Assembly (NCBI GenBank): GCA_032719365.1
Contig: CM064862.1
Location: 61,088,243 to 61,152,242 of the forward strand
Direction: 5' to 3'
DNA from: Prinsepia uniflora
Taxonomy: Eukaryota; Streptophyta; Magnoliopsida; Rosales; Rosaceae
Length of the DNA stretch: 64,000 nt
The translations under genes were made by a program, and so were the position numbers. How positions within the stretch are numbered: position 1 is the first letter of the stretch; every line of letters begins with the position of its first letter. A model generated the notes under the pieces. That model made no database searches, was not told the origin of the DNA, and saw only the letters and a list, made by a program, of their open reading frames with translations. Positions 47,668-60,041 of this stretch are shown here, piece by piece.

Positions 47668-50461
47668 TGACAGGACCCGCCCCGATCCTCTCTGGGACCA
47701 CATGGGGACGTGCCCTGCTCCCGTCTGACACCCAAATAATGTTCCAGTTTTAACCTTAAACGTTCAAATGCATAAAAACCAAATTAAAGTTTTACATCAA
47801 ATCCGAAATAACAGATGTCAGACAAGGGATGAAATCCAAACTACAAGTTGCGAGCACGACTCTAACATAAACCTGCGGGTACACCGCCCAACAGGGGTTC
47901 AGGTACGCAGAAGTGGATCTATGCCTCAGCCTCAGGTTCCTCCTCTACCTCATTAGCACGACCTGGAGGGGTTACCAAAACATCAAGGGTGAGTGGGCCG
48001 AAACTCAACTTTATAAAATCATTTAGTAAGTAACATATAATTTACCCCTCCGTTTTCCAAACATGCATGCATCAGAATTTAAAACCATAATTCATATAAT
48101 ATGTATCATAAGGCATATAATAAAACCATAAACATAATTTTAGCCACTGAACTATACACTCCGATCTTGACATCCCCGATGTCTGACGTCCCTAACGTCT
48201 AATATGGTCACAATCACAAGGCTACGCGTGACACTCGGCTCTCAATTTCGAGTTTAATCCCCGAACCCCGTTCGGGTACAGCATCCTTGATGCTTAGCGT
48301 CATAGACGCTGGACGTCTAGCGTTCTAGACGTCCGTGACCACTCCGGGGTACCTCATCCGGAGGAGACAGTATCATAAGAATGGATCTATATAGTGCAGT
48401 ATTAAATACATTTTATTGATATCCACATGCAAAACATATATGTATACATAGATAAAATCTGAACCGACCGTTACGTTTCATCAGATGGTCACATGCCCAA
48501 ATACCGTGAAACGTGCCATTACCATAATTTCCATATCATCAAAACCGTTATTTTTTTTTAGCATGTGAATATATATAACTAAACCAGAAAACATTTATGC
48601 ACGCAAGGGTTTAAGAAAACGGACCACTCACAGTACAATCCTGCTGAAATCTGAACGTATACCCTCGTTCTGGTACAATTGTACAATCCCTCTCATATCC
48701 AAAGTATACGTCAAGGTCAATACAAACCCCTAACATTTAACCATGAAACCCTAGACCGAAACCGGCCCGAAAAAGCAGCCCGAACGCGCTTCCTGAGGCA
48801 ATAAACCTCAAATTGACCAACTTAATGATCTCCGATCGACCCGAAACCACCGCCATTGGATCCGGATCGTCGAAACCTAAAGAATGGTGGTGGTCCCACC
48901 AAAAGTACTGTTGACACGCGCCCACACGCGCCAGTCAATGCGTCGGTCAACGCAGGAACAGTCCCTGCTGACGCCAGCATGACGTCATGCTGACGTCATT
49001 TGACAGCTATCAGGTCTGACATGTCAGACTCTGATAGGTGCCACGTGTCAACACTCGATTGGTCTACCTCACTGATCTGTCAGGCCACGTGTTAGATCTG
49101 ACATGTGCCACGTGTCAGCACGTCACTGGTCCACGTCACTGACATGTTAGTGACACGTGGCAGTCCTTGATTGGGCCACGTCACTAACATGTCAGTGCTG
49201 ACTGTGCACTGACATGTGACACGTGTCGGCTCACGGTTGGTCCACGTCACCTGACAGATCTGACAGGGTGCCACGTCATCACCTCTGTCCTCAGTCGGGT
49301 TGACCCGTATCTCTACAACTCGGGTCGATCAGACCCGCGATCATGACCCGGTCACCATTTCTTCAATTCTCAACCATTTCAGTCCTAGTTTGTTCCTAGA
49401 TGCTCGTCTCAATCCCAGAAAGGGTTCTAAGGAATCAAAATCGACAAACACATACAGGATCGAAGGCATACCTCGATGAACAGACCCGGGTTCCCGTCGC
49501 CGTTTAACCACCGTTCAGGCCCTCACTGCTCACGAAAACAAGCCCCTGAGATTCCTAATAGTCCCTAGAATTGATTAGGGTAAATAGCAACCAAAGTTAC
49601 ACGTTGGAAATCAAATTTAAAATTTTGATTTTTTAAAACCGTTTCGGGTTTTTAGGATTTCCCTACCTCGCCGCCGTCCACCGCCGCTCATCGCCGTGCC
49701 TCAGTCCTCCCCAGTGAGTCCAGCAACACACAGACACAGAGAATGGGCGTAGTGCGTATGTGTTAGATTAATGGACAGTGTGTGAGGGTGTCGGGTGAGA
49801 AAATATATAGAAATGGAGGGAAAGCTGATCAAGGGAATGGACGGTCCAGATTAGATCTCAGGGATGAGATCGAGGGATGAGATTAGATCTGGAGGTTTTC
49901 AGATCAAAGGCTGAGATTCAAAGGTAGATTAAATCCTAAATTAATGCTTAGTGGAGCTTGATCCAATCTAACCAATGGGTAAGTGACACTTGTCACTCAC
50001 CAGGTGTCCTCCAATCAGAATATCAGAAAAAAATATTCGACACGAAAACCGAGATGCGAACCTCCCGATTTCACGTTTCTGACCATAACTTCCTCGTACG
50101 AAGTCCGATTTCGGCGTGCCGCCTGTCTACGGACTCAGGACATCGAGACCTACCTAAAGGTCCTTGAGTTATGTGAAAATTTGTTGCAAAATGAAAAGTC
50201 AACATTTCCCCCCCAAAGTCCAAATTACGGTAATGCTCCTGAACTTCCGATAGTCTTAACTTTTTCCCTGATCGTCCGAATTGGACGTGCCACCTGTCTA
50301 TGAACTCGTGACGTCCCGAACCACGTCACGGTCACTGGTCAAAGTCCATTTGACCCACCAATCAAAAGTCAACAATTTGGCCATACCATTCACAAGGGTA
50401 AAAACGTCAATTCATATATTAAATTACAATATTAAAATCCTCGAATTTCCGGGGTGTTTCA
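47668..50461 (-). repeat. 5' LTR of element D, complete (2794 bp)
   Basis: It holds the promoter-proximal block with TCACGAGTTCATAGACAGG (minus strand, near 50300), a donor-like GAG/GTAGGG (about 49666), a second and partly degraded copy of the palindrome array (48967-49265), hairpins at 48169-48334 and an acceptor-like CCCTCCAG/GT (about 47963). Confidence 0.92.
48169..48334 (-). repeat. Mid-LTR hairpin array of element D
   Basis: Six consecutive perfect hairpins, given on the plus strand: GACATC-CCC-GATGTC (48169), GACGT-CCCTA-ACGTC (48185), CCGAAC-CCC-GTTCGG (48261), GCATC-CTT-GATGC (48281), AGCGTC-ATA-GACGCT (48296), and a 10-bp stem GGACGTCTAG/CTAGACGTCC with a CGTT loop (48311-48334). 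The arms are unrelated in sequence to each other. Confidence 0.88.
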
Positions 50462-50466
50462 GTTGT

Positions 50467-52220
50467 GGATTCCAGTTTTAGGTTGTGCTGAGTTTCCTCC
50501 GGTAACAGACTCAAGAGGAGTCAGGATAACAGCACTTGTCGCTGAGTGATACAAGGTACCATGATAGGACTCTAGAGTGAGTCGAGTTATTCGATAGTGA
50601 CTTGAGCGGAGATAGTGGAGCTGTGAGTTACCAACTAGTCATGATTGTGCGTCGTGAGTATGATTTACGGTTGGAGACCGTTTAGTGAGGCGAACGACTT
50701 TTCATTTCTCAGTAGGAGTAGGATTGTCAGTTTGGGTTCCGAGTGCACCTGCGTAGGCGACAGGTGAGATCGACGAGTGTCGATGTCTCCTTCGAGACTT
50801 GAGGGATACGGTCTTAGAGGATTGAGCTGAGTTACAACATTGACCGTTGGATTGTAGTTGACGTCGAGTGACATTGGTTTTCGTTGAGTACTGTGGATAG
50901 ATGTTGGTCACATCCAAATCACAAATATCTAGGGAGATATAATCTATCTCCTTGTTAAAACCTTCTACTCGAACCGAGCATGTGATCCAATCACAGCACA
51001 AGTCAGAGTACTGATACCACTGTCCCAACTTGGTGGGATCCACTCCTATACAAACTTCAGGACATAAGGTGTGTGGGTCCGTCTTCCACCAACACTCATG
51101 CATACTCGCTAAGATAAGACCAAACACATGTATGTGCTCCAAGTATATGAGGTGTGTTCAACAGTCCAACCGGACTCGAAAGGTAATTGAAATCTTAACC
51201 GGCCCTCTCGGGATCCTCTTCATCCCACTCATCGACCACTATAATCATACAATTGCCATTTGTAGGCTCGGAGCTAGAAGCATCCATCTGCAAAGCCTCC
51301 TAGTCGATGCATCATCTAGACACCTCGCTTTAGCTCAAATTATCCGATCGCTGCTGCAATTCTGTAAAACTCATCTCCATCCGAGATGTCACATCACCAC
51401 TCGAGCCTTACTTCCAAGACCCAAAAGAGACCAACGAATCCTCTTCGTCTAAATCGTCGTCGCACCTAGTGCGAACCGAGCCAAAACCATAAAATCTCTG
51501 CTCATACAAAGCAACCGTCAAGTCTCATGCTCATTTTGGAGGAACTCTGCCTCCCCCGTATCTCGATAAGACTGGGGCAAAAATAGCGTACGAACATTCC
51601 TTAGACGTCTCCCAACACTCGATATTCTTATCCACGTCCTTCTACAACAATGTTTTCCACTAATCTCGTGCAGACTAATCCAAGAAGCTCATTATTACTG
51701 AGATCATGCACTCATGCCGGCCACCCATCGCTATCGAGAGCACGCACTCGTACGGCACCCCATCGCCCTTACAATCCATTCAAAGCGTAAGATCCGTTGA
51801 TCGGTTCACCCCGGGATTCGATGCACAAGTACCACTTTCTTGATAATTTATTCAACCAATCTCAAATAAGGGTTATCAATGACCACGGCTACTAGGAGCA
51901 GCACATCCACCCTGACCAATAATCAATCACGGCTTTGAAAGGTCACCATATTGGGATAACTGGTTGATTGGATCCCATCCCATCGTAACTCTACGGCTCC
52001 TAGCGGCTGGGCCCACAAGAAACTCGGCCTTCCTCGGGATCCCACACTACTAAACCACGACATCCAATGCCAAACAGAAACTATCTGAGGTTTATTCCCA
52101 CTTAACTTTCCTTTCTTACCCTCACCATCAGGTTGATGATGGGCTGTCATCGTCGTAAAGACATCACATCCGACGCATGTCCAACACCCCAAGAGCAACC
52201 TAATGTTCTAATACCAAGCT
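50467..52220. mobile_element. Remnant of retroelement internal regions, mosaic
   Basis: Directly after the D duplication the copia protease resumes for a few codons (GTGGATTCCAG) and then stops. 50475-50905 resembles B-type internal DNA in plus orientation. From about 50906 the composition changes to that of an antisense internal region, which ends at a minus-strand primer site (TGGTATTAGAAC, 52216-52205) next to an LTR end. No coding sequence was recognised. Confidence 0.55.
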
Positions 52221-52616
52221 TACAGGACTCATCCTAATTTCCCTCGATTATATTGGGATGTGTCATGCTCCCTTCCAACACCAAGTGTTAGACCAGGGAT
52301 AATACCCTAACCCACTCGGGGTTTAAAGAGTACGCAGCGGAATGTGATGACTCGGTCTCTACTACAGTCTGCAATTAAAAACATGCATGCATCCGAAAAC
52401 AAGAATCTCAAATATTTTCTTGAAATCAAACAATTTCCTTTTCAAATCAATAACAGTGAAATCATTCATCAAATCAAATCAAGTACCACAATAGGGTCTC
52501 AGCCCAAAACCAAATCACGTAGGGTCTCCGCCCAAATCCAAATCATATAAGGGCTCAGCCCAAATCAAATCTCATAAATCATCTTAATAGGGCCTTCACC
52601 TGAAACATACACATGG
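52221..52616 (-). mobile_element. LTR fragment, minus orientation, cut by element A
   Basis: Read leftward it ends GATGAGTCCTGTAA, beside a primer site. It has the GGGCTGAGCCC/GGGCTGAGACCC hairpin phrases near 52495-52610. It stops at 52616, where element A begins. Confidence 0.7.
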
Positions 52617-55529
52617 TGTAACAACCCGTCCCAGAACTTAGGTTTAAGACGGTTATTAGTGACGGATTAGTGAGCTTAATCGGTGGTTAGTTGGTTACGA
52701 TAGGTCTGTTAGCATGGCATGACAATTTTTCCCCTAGTTCGGGCAAATTGTTGATTTTTAGTTCGGGAGGCCAAGTGGGCTTTGACCGTTGACAGTGACG
52801 TAGTTCGGGACGTCACGAGTCCGTAAACAGGTGGCACGCCCGATTCCGACATCCGAGGAGGAAGTTATGGTGTTCGGAAGGTTGAGGGCATTGCCGTAAT
52901 TTGGTTAAATTAGGGGGAAAGAGTTGACCTTTTGGATGATCGGGTTTTAACACGTTAACCTAGGATCGTTAGGTAGATCTCGTCGTCCTGAGTTCGATGA
53001 CAGGCGGCACGTATTCATCGGAGTTAGGATGTGTAAGTTACGGGTCTAGAAAGGTAATGGCATTATCGTAATTTTGGATTAAAAAGAGGGGAATTTTGGT
53101 CTTTCTGTGTCATAAGATTTGGGCCAATCAGATAAGGCCAATTGTACAGTGAGATTGGGATATTTGTGAGAGGGCTGAGGGGATGGTGACACGTGCAGTG
53201 TGTGTAGTGGGTTCTAGGGAGTGTAGTGGGTTCTAGGGAGTGCACGGTGTGTGTGTGTGTGTGTGTGTGTGTGTTCGAATTAAACGGGTGTGTGTGGTCG
53301 TGTTCGAGAGAAAACAGAGTGAGGTCTGAGAGGGAATTGATCAAGTTCTGGGTGAGAGTGTGAGAGCTTGAGAGTGTGAGTGTGATCAAGGGAAGCTGGA
53401 GAGTGCAAGGAATTTGGTGAGAGGAGTTGAGAAGTCGATTGTTGGTGTGTGCAAGGTGTGAGGTTCTCAGGAAAACAGAGAGGGAGTTTTGGTGGTGTGC
53501 TGTCGTGCCTGGTCAATTAAGACTGGTGGTGGCGTTCAGAGGATGGAGGAGGATCTGAGGAGTTGTGTGGACACCGGGGGACACGACGGAGCCCACGGCG
53601 GTGAGCGGCAGGAGAGGTAATTTCTATTTCCTCTATTTTTCCGTTTTATTTCAAATCAAAAGTCATGGACTTAGGGACTGAGTCGAGGGTTCTAGTTGGT
53701 CCTAGTCGACTACTTAGGTCCTTAGGTACCTGCTAGTATCGAAGCCGTGACAGGGGAGGACTTGGGTGGTCGGGAACCAGAACAGGGGTTTCAGGTTGTT
53801 TTTGTTACGAGCTTGAGACGACGAGTAGGAGGCTGTGTCGAAGTGTTTGAAGTAGGGGAACAGGATCTTTAGGAATGGACGATGAATATGGTGATGAAAG
53901 GAAGGAAAACGGAGATGGGACGGCGGAGAACCGGGAACGCCGGTTAAGTACAGTCGAACCGGTCGACCCGAGGTAGACGATGATGAATAGTGTTCCTGTA
54001 GCAGGCGCGTGAGGGCCACACGCAGCCACTTTGGGAGGCGCGTGGGGGTGCGTGCGGCAGCGGTTGGGAAAACGGTCAACATGGTTTTTGGTCTAGGTGT
54101 TGTGAGGAGTCCATTGGAATTGGTTTCGGGTTGTACGGACGTCGTTTGATGTTGATTCCGCGAGGTTGAAGGTTTAGGGTTCCGGTTTGTTACATTTAGG
54201 ATCGGGGGATTTTTGGGGAAACTTGGGTGGACCTTCGTAGACGTGTTAGTGACGTACTTTGGTGACTTGTGACAGGATCGGGACTTCCCGAGGAAGCTGA
54301 GGAACGTATGGGACGTTCGGGACGTGACTGAGGGCTTGGTACTGTGAGTGGACCCCATCTTTAAATTGAGCATGCATAACTGTTTTTCTATACTTGATTT
54401 ATGATTTTACTTGTGATTTCATGATTATTGAATATGTGGTGTTGGTTTTACATCATTGCACATTTTTCGAGAAAGTACGTATTTGGCACGGTTTACGAGA
54501 AAGGTTTGAATTCTGATTTCGATGCTATGTTTGGGATTTCAATTGATAAGTGATTTTCAATGGTTATCAATGGAATTCCGGAAAGCGGGATTTGATTTTA
54601 AAGTTGAAAAGTGGAATTCCGGATTTGGGTTCGGAATGACGGTTCTGGACGCCGGAAGAGCATCAGACCGGTGATTTTGAATTCGGGTTTGAATATGGAT
54701 TTAGAAATGGTTTTCAATGGTTTTGGATTGGATTTGCTGGATCTGGTTATTGGGTTTAAAGACCCGGATATTGTGATTGACGGGGGACGGGCCCGGATTG
54801 GGTTTAAAGACTCGGATTGAGTTTAAAGACTCGGGAGTTTAAAGACTCGGATATATTGATATTTCCCCCGTAGACCTGTTGAGTTTAAAGACTCTGGAGT
54901 TTAAAGACACGGATATTATTGAAGCCTGGATTGAGTTTAAAACTCGGGAGTTTAAAGACTCGGATAGGTCCAGCAGGTTTGATCGGATAATGATTGGTTG
55001 AGACGTATGTTTTATACGGTTTTATGATGCTTCTGATATGATTTCTATAACTGTTTTTGTAATGATTCTACAATTGTTTTTATGATGATCTTTACGTGAT
55101 TTATAATTGTTTCTAGTAACTGGGTTATGCATGTGATTTCAAAACGGATGGCTAAAACCCTAGTTTTATTATGAAATGGTTTTCGGAAATTCTTTTCTTA
55201 TTTATGGTCCACTCACACCTTCTGTTTTAAATTGCCCTCCAGGTCGTGGAGCTAGCGCGGGGTTGTGACGTCGAGGCAGCGTCGGAGGGATAGAATTTTT
55301 CGAGAGTGACCCCGGAGTGCTTAAACTTTTCCGTTGTGAGTGTATCTAGTTTATCGGGTTTCTTTCTTTTGTATTTGGTACTATGCTCTGTAAAACTTGA
55401 CTTCGGGATGTTTAAAGTTTCTTCTGCGTCTGACTGTGTATTTTGGTGGTTTTCGTGAGTTTACTTCGGTTTAGTGTCGGGGTGTCAGATACCTCGGTTT
55501 TCAGGGTGAAACCGGGGTGGGTCCTGACA
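52617..55529 (+). repeat. Element A, LTR 1 (2913 bp)
   Basis: TGTAACAACCCGTCC to GGGTCCTGACA. It differs from LTR 2 at many positions and by small indels up to about 55015, after which the two are almost identical. It contains a (GT)n run (53247-53274) preceded by a 22-bp direct duplication, a donor-like GAGAG/GTAATT (GT at 53617), A-type hairpins (54752-54966) and an acceptor-like CCCTCCAG/GT (55242). Confidence 0.93.
54752..54966 (+). repeat. A-type hairpin minisatellite
   Basis: About eight copies of a 14-bp unit with loop TTAAAG. The first has arms GGGT/ACCC, most others GAGT/ACTC. Equivalent arrays lie at 59172-59370, 63577-63775 and in LTR E (about 37732-37917). Confidence 0.88.
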
Positions 55530-55531
55530 AT

Positions 55532-55543
55532 TGGTATCAGAGC
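55532..55543 (+). other. Primer-binding site, element A unit 1
   Basis: TGGTATCAGAGC two bases after the LTR 1 end. Confidence 0.93.
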
Positions 55544-55636
55544 TTAGGTTTGTCGAATTTGTCGGGTTTTTCGGTCTGTGAGGTTGTGTTCAGGCTGTTT
55601 GACTGTGTCTATGCCTCTTTCAGCGTGCGATTGATG

Positions 55637-56733
55637 ATGCCTCCCAGACGTAGACCCTCTCCATGACCTGAAGACGAAGCAGCAAGAGGGACAGAGAGTG
55701 CTACGATTGAGCGAGCCCAGCGGCTCGGGGCTACTACTTTTAGTGGTGGGGCAGATCCTGAGGAAGGTCAGAGGTGGATCACGAGACTTGAGCGGATCTT
55801 TGCAGTAATGCATTCCCCACTAGAGGATCGAGTGTTACTGGATACGTTCTTACTGGATGGTGCGGCGTACGAGTGGTGGTATACCCTCGAGTTTTCTAGT
55901 TGGGACACCCACACTGTGACCTGGGAGACGTTTCGGGAAAGGTTCTTAGATCAGTATTACCCTCGTTCTTTCTGTGATGCCAAGGAGGCAGAGTTTCTGT
56001 AGCTCCAATATGGGAGTCTGAGTGTGCCTGAGTACGAACAGAAGTTTCAGATGTTGTCTCGGTTTTCTCCTACGTTTGTGGCCACTGAAACCGAGAAGTG
56101 CCGAGGTTTGAGTTGGGCCTGCGAGGTGAGACTCGAGCCAGAGTGACGGCTGGATCGTTTACTACCCTCCAAGAGTTGTTGGACGCTGCGGTGAGGGTTG
56201 AGGCTAGCTTGCCGGTACGACGCCGGGAGCCACCTTTTTCGGGAGCTTCGAGTCAAAGGATACCGAAGAGAGGTAACTTCAGTAGAGCATCGTCGTTGGG
56301 CGATGATCGTTTCGGTAGACCTGGTAGTTTCCAGAGTTCAGGATTTTATGGTTACCGAACACAGCCGACTCCGCAAGCTAGTGCGATGTCGGTTACAACG
56401 ACAGGGAGACCGAGTCCTTCCGGTCGGGATGTTTGTTTCTACTGTGGAGAGCGAGGTCACTTCCGACGTGAGTGTCCACTGTTGCCACAGGAAGGTGGTG
56501 TAGGCCGAGGAGCGGCGGAGCCCGGACAGAGCACAGCGTCAGGGACAGCGGGCACTAGAGGAGGTGGTAGTGCCACTAGTAGTTTGAGGGGACGTGGTAG
56601 ATCTTCAGGATCTCAGGCCCGAGTGTTTTCGATGACTCAGCAGGAGGCTCAGTCAGCACCAGGTGCGGGGGCAGGTACTTTTACTACCCTTAGTTGTGTC
56701 GTGTTATTTTATTTTTTTTGGATCCCAGGGTAG
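55637..56733 (+). pseudogene. Element A gag, copy 1 (two stops, one frameshift)
   Basis: From ATG 55637 (MPPRRRPSP) a stop TGA follows at once (55667), then the gag core runs through GATTFSGGADPEEGQRW, ERIFAVMHSPLED, YEWWYTLEFSSW and FLDQYYPRSFCDA. A second stop TAG (about 56000) follows EAEFL; the frame shifts near 56095 and continues with GSFTTLQELLDAAVRVE to a CCHC knuckle (CFYCGERGHFRREC, about 56431) and a Gly/Ser-rich tail. Both stops look like C-to-T changes (CGA to TGA, CAG to TAG). There is no protease or polymerase downstream, so the element is gag-only, like the TR-GAG class. Confidence 0.9.
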
Positions 56734-57043
56734 AGTTTAGGCCTTACCCTAGGTGACCTGGAGTGACGAGGTTATAGTTTACGGTGAGTTCCGTTGAAGG
56801 ATGACGGAAGAAACGGGAAAGGAGTGACTATAACTGATCGATATGAGGTTATTGAATGAGAGAACCCACAATCTAGAGTTTGCCTTTAGGACTTTGTAGA
56901 TTTCTTCCAACAAGTGGTCACCGGGTGTTGGGAAACCCGGAGAAGTGGTTGTAGACCTAGTGCGGATCACCGGGTAGGAGACCCCTAGTGTTGGGAATTA
57001 GCTGTGGAATTTCGGGGACGAAATTCTTTTAAGGGCGGTAGGT

Positions 57044-59934
57044 TGTAACAACCTGTCCCGGAACTTAGGTTTAAGACGGTGATTAGTGACGGATTAGTGA
57101 GCTTAATCGGTGGTTAGTTGGTTACGATAGGTCTGTTAGCATGGCATGACGATTTTGCCCCTAGTTCGAGTAAATTGTTGACTTTTATTTCGGGAGGCCA
57201 AGTGGACTTTGACCGATGACGGTGACGTAGTTCGGGACGTCACAAGTCCGTAGACAGGTGGCATGCCCGATTCCGACATCCGAGGAGGAAGTTATGATGT
57301 TCGGAAGGTTGAGGGCATTGTCGTAATTTGGTTAAAATAGGGGGAAATAGTTGACTTTTTGAACGATCGGGTTTTGACACGTTGACCTAGGACCGTTAGG
57401 TAGATATCGTCGTCCTGTGTTCGATGACAGGCGACACGTATTCATCGGAGTTAGGATGTGTAAGTTACGGGTCTAGAAAGGTAGTGGCATTACCGTAATT
57501 TTAGATTAAAAAGGAGGGCATTTTGGTGATTCCATGTCTTGGGATTTGGGCCAATCAGATAAGGCCAATTATACAGTGAGATTGGGATATTTGTGAGAGG
57601 GCTGAGGGGATGGTCACACGTGCAGTGTGTGTAGTGCGTTCTAGGGAGTGCACGGTGTGTGTGTGTGTGTTCGAATTAAAAAGGTGTGTGTGGTCGTGTT
57701 CGAGAGAAAAAAGAGTGAGGTCTGAGAGGGAATTGATCAAGTTCTGGGTGAGAGTGTGAGAGCTTGAGAGTGTGAGTGTGATCAGGGGAAGCTGGAGAGT
57801 GTAAGGAAGTTGGTGAGAGGAGTTGAGAAGTCGAGTGTTGGTGTGTGCAAGGTGTGAGGTTCTCAGGAAAACAGAGAGGGAGTTTGGGTGGTGTGCTGTC
57901 GTGCCTGGTCAATTGAGACTGGTGGTGGAATTCAGAGGACGGAGGAGGATCTGAGGAGTTGTGTGGACACCGGGGGACACAACGGAGCCAACGGCGGTGA
58001 GCGGCAGGAGAGGTAATTTCTATTTCCTCTGTTTTTCCGTTTTATTTCAAATCAAAAGTCATGGACTTAGGGGCTGAGTCGAGGGTTCTAGTTGGTCCTA
58101 GTCAACAACTTAGGTCCTTAGGAACCTGCTAGTATCGAAGCCGTGACAGGGGAGGACTTGGGTGGTCGGGAACCGGAACATGGGTTTCGGGTTGTTTTTG
58201 TTTCGAGCTTGAAACGACGCGTAGGAGGCTGTGTCGAAGTGTTTGAAGTAGGGGAACAGGTTCTTTAGGAATGGATGATGAAGATGGTGAAGAAAGGATG
58301 GAAAACGGAGACGAGACGGCGGAGAACCGGGAACGCCGGTTCAGTACGATCGACCCGAGGTAGATGATGATGAACAGTGTTCCTGTAGCAGGAGCGTGAG
58401 GGCCACGCGCAGCCACTTTGGGAGGCGCGTGGGGGTGCGTACGGCGGCGGTAGGGAAAACGGTCAACATGGTTTTGTCTAGGTGTTGTGAGGAGTCCATT
58501 GCAATTGGTTTTGGGTTGTACGGACGTCGTTTGAAGTTGATTCAGCGAGGTTGAAGGTTTAGGGTTCCGGTTTGTTACGTTTAGGATCTGGGATTTTTGG
58601 TGAAACTTGGGTGGAGCTTCATAGACGTGTTAGTGACGTACTTTGGTGACTTGTGACAGGATTGGGACTTCCCGAGGAAGCTGAGGAACGTTCGGGACGT
58701 GATTGAGGGCTTGGTACTGTGAGTGGACCCCTTCTTTAAACTGAGCATGCATAACTGTTTTTCTATACTTGATTTATGATTTTACTTGTGTTTTCATGAT
58801 TATTGAATATGTGGTGTTGGTTTTACATCATTGCACATTTTTCGAGAAAGTACGTATTTGGCACGTTTTACGAGAAAGGTTTGAATTCTGATTTTGATGC
58901 TATGTTTGGGATTTCAATTGATAAGTGATTTTCAATGTTTATCAATGGATTTAAGACATGATTTGATAAGCGAAGCTTTCGGTTTTAGAATCGGATTTCG
59001 GAAAGAGGGATTTGATTTTAAAGTTGAAAAGTGGAATTCCGGATTTGGGCTCGGAATGACGGTTCTGGACGCCGGAAGGGCATCAGACCGGTGATGTTGA
59101 ATTCGGGTTTGGATATGGATTTAGAAATGGTTTTCAATGGTTTTCGATTGGATTTTCTAGATCTGGTTATTGGGTTTAATGACCCGGATATTGTGATTGA
59201 CGGGGGACGGGCCCGGATTGGGTTTAAAGACCCGGATTGAGTTTAAAGACTCAGATATATTGATATTTCCCCCGTAGGCCTGTTGAGTTTAAAGACTCTG
59301 GAGTTTAAAGACTCGGATATTATTGAGCCCTGGATTGAGTTTAAAGACTCGGGAGTTTAAAGACTCGGATAGGTACAGCAGGTTTGATCGGATAATGATT
59401 GGTTGAGACTTATGATTTATACGGTTTTATGATGCTTCTGATATGATTTCTATAACTGTTTTTGTAATGATTCTACAATTGTTTTTATGATGATCTTTAC
59501 GTGATTTATAATTGTTTCTAGTAACTGGGTTATGCATGTGATTTCAAAACGGATGGCTAAAACCCTAGTTTTATTATGAAATGGTTTTCGGAAATTCTTT
59601 TCTTATTTATGGTCCACTCACACCTTCTGTTTTAAATTGCCCTCCAGGTCGTGGAGCTAGCGCGGGGTTGTGACGTCGAGGCAGCGTCGGAGGGATAGAA
59701 TTTTTCGAGAGTGACCCCGGAGTGCTTAAACTTTTCCGTTGTGAGTGTATCTAGTTTATCGGGTTTCTTTCTTTTGTATTTGGTACTATGCTCTGTAAAA
59801 CTTGACTTCGGGATGTTTAAAGTTTCTCCTGCGTCTGACTGTGTATTTTGGTGGTTTTCGTGAGTTTACTTCGGTTTAGTGTCGGGGTGTCAGATACCTC
59901 GGTTTTCAGGGTGAAACCGGGGTGGGTCCTGACA
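57044..59934 (+). repeat. Element A, LTR 2 (2891 bp)
   Basis: Preceded by a purine-rich tract (AAGGGCGGTAGG). It is shared by two units and so serves as 3' LTR of unit 1 and 5' LTR of unit 2. It matches LTR 3 almost base for base at an offset of 4405. Hairpins lie at 59172-59370 and an acceptor-like site at about 59647. Confidence 0.95.
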
Positions 59935-59936
59935 AT

Positions 59937-59948
59937 TGGTATCAGAGC
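59937..59948 (+). other. Primer-binding site, element A unit 2
   Basis: TGGTATCAGAGC, exactly 4405 bp after the first. Confidence 0.93.
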
Positions 59949-60041
59949 TTAGGTTTGTCGAATTTGTCGGGTTTTTCGGTCTGTGAGGTTGTGTTCAGGC
60001 TGTTTGACTGTGTCTATGCCTCTTTCAGCGTGCGATTGATG

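Larger units (their letters stand above)
45440..50466 (-). mobile_element. Element D: internally deleted gag-only LTR element, with target duplication
   Basis: Minus-strand element with ends TGAAACACCCCGG (50461) and GGTCCTGTCA (45445). GTTGT occurs at 45440-45444 and 50462-50466, a perfect 5-bp duplication. In element order it has a full 5' LTR (50461-47668), a primer site (47664-47653), the 5' half of gag (to 47156) and then the last 1.7 kb of the 3' LTR (47155-45445). The rest of gag, the interior and the first third of the 3' LTR were lost in one internal deletion. It split the protease codons of a copia element. Confidence 0.92.

Noticed and set aside
50702..51142. 146-residue minus-strand open frame with several Cys and Trp residues
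   Set aside because: It crosses a junction between retroelement remnants and matches no family I know; treated as chance.
53280..53516. Antisense open frame rich in His, Pro and Ser inside element A LTR, repeated at 57676 and 62081
   Set aside because: It is the reverse of a GT/GA-rich tract, has no known domain, and its recurrence follows from LTR duplication.
55532..55543. tRNA-like match (TGGTATCAGAGC)
   Set aside because: It is only the 12-base complement of a tRNA 3' end directly after an LTR, so a primer-binding site; no cloverleaf surrounds it.
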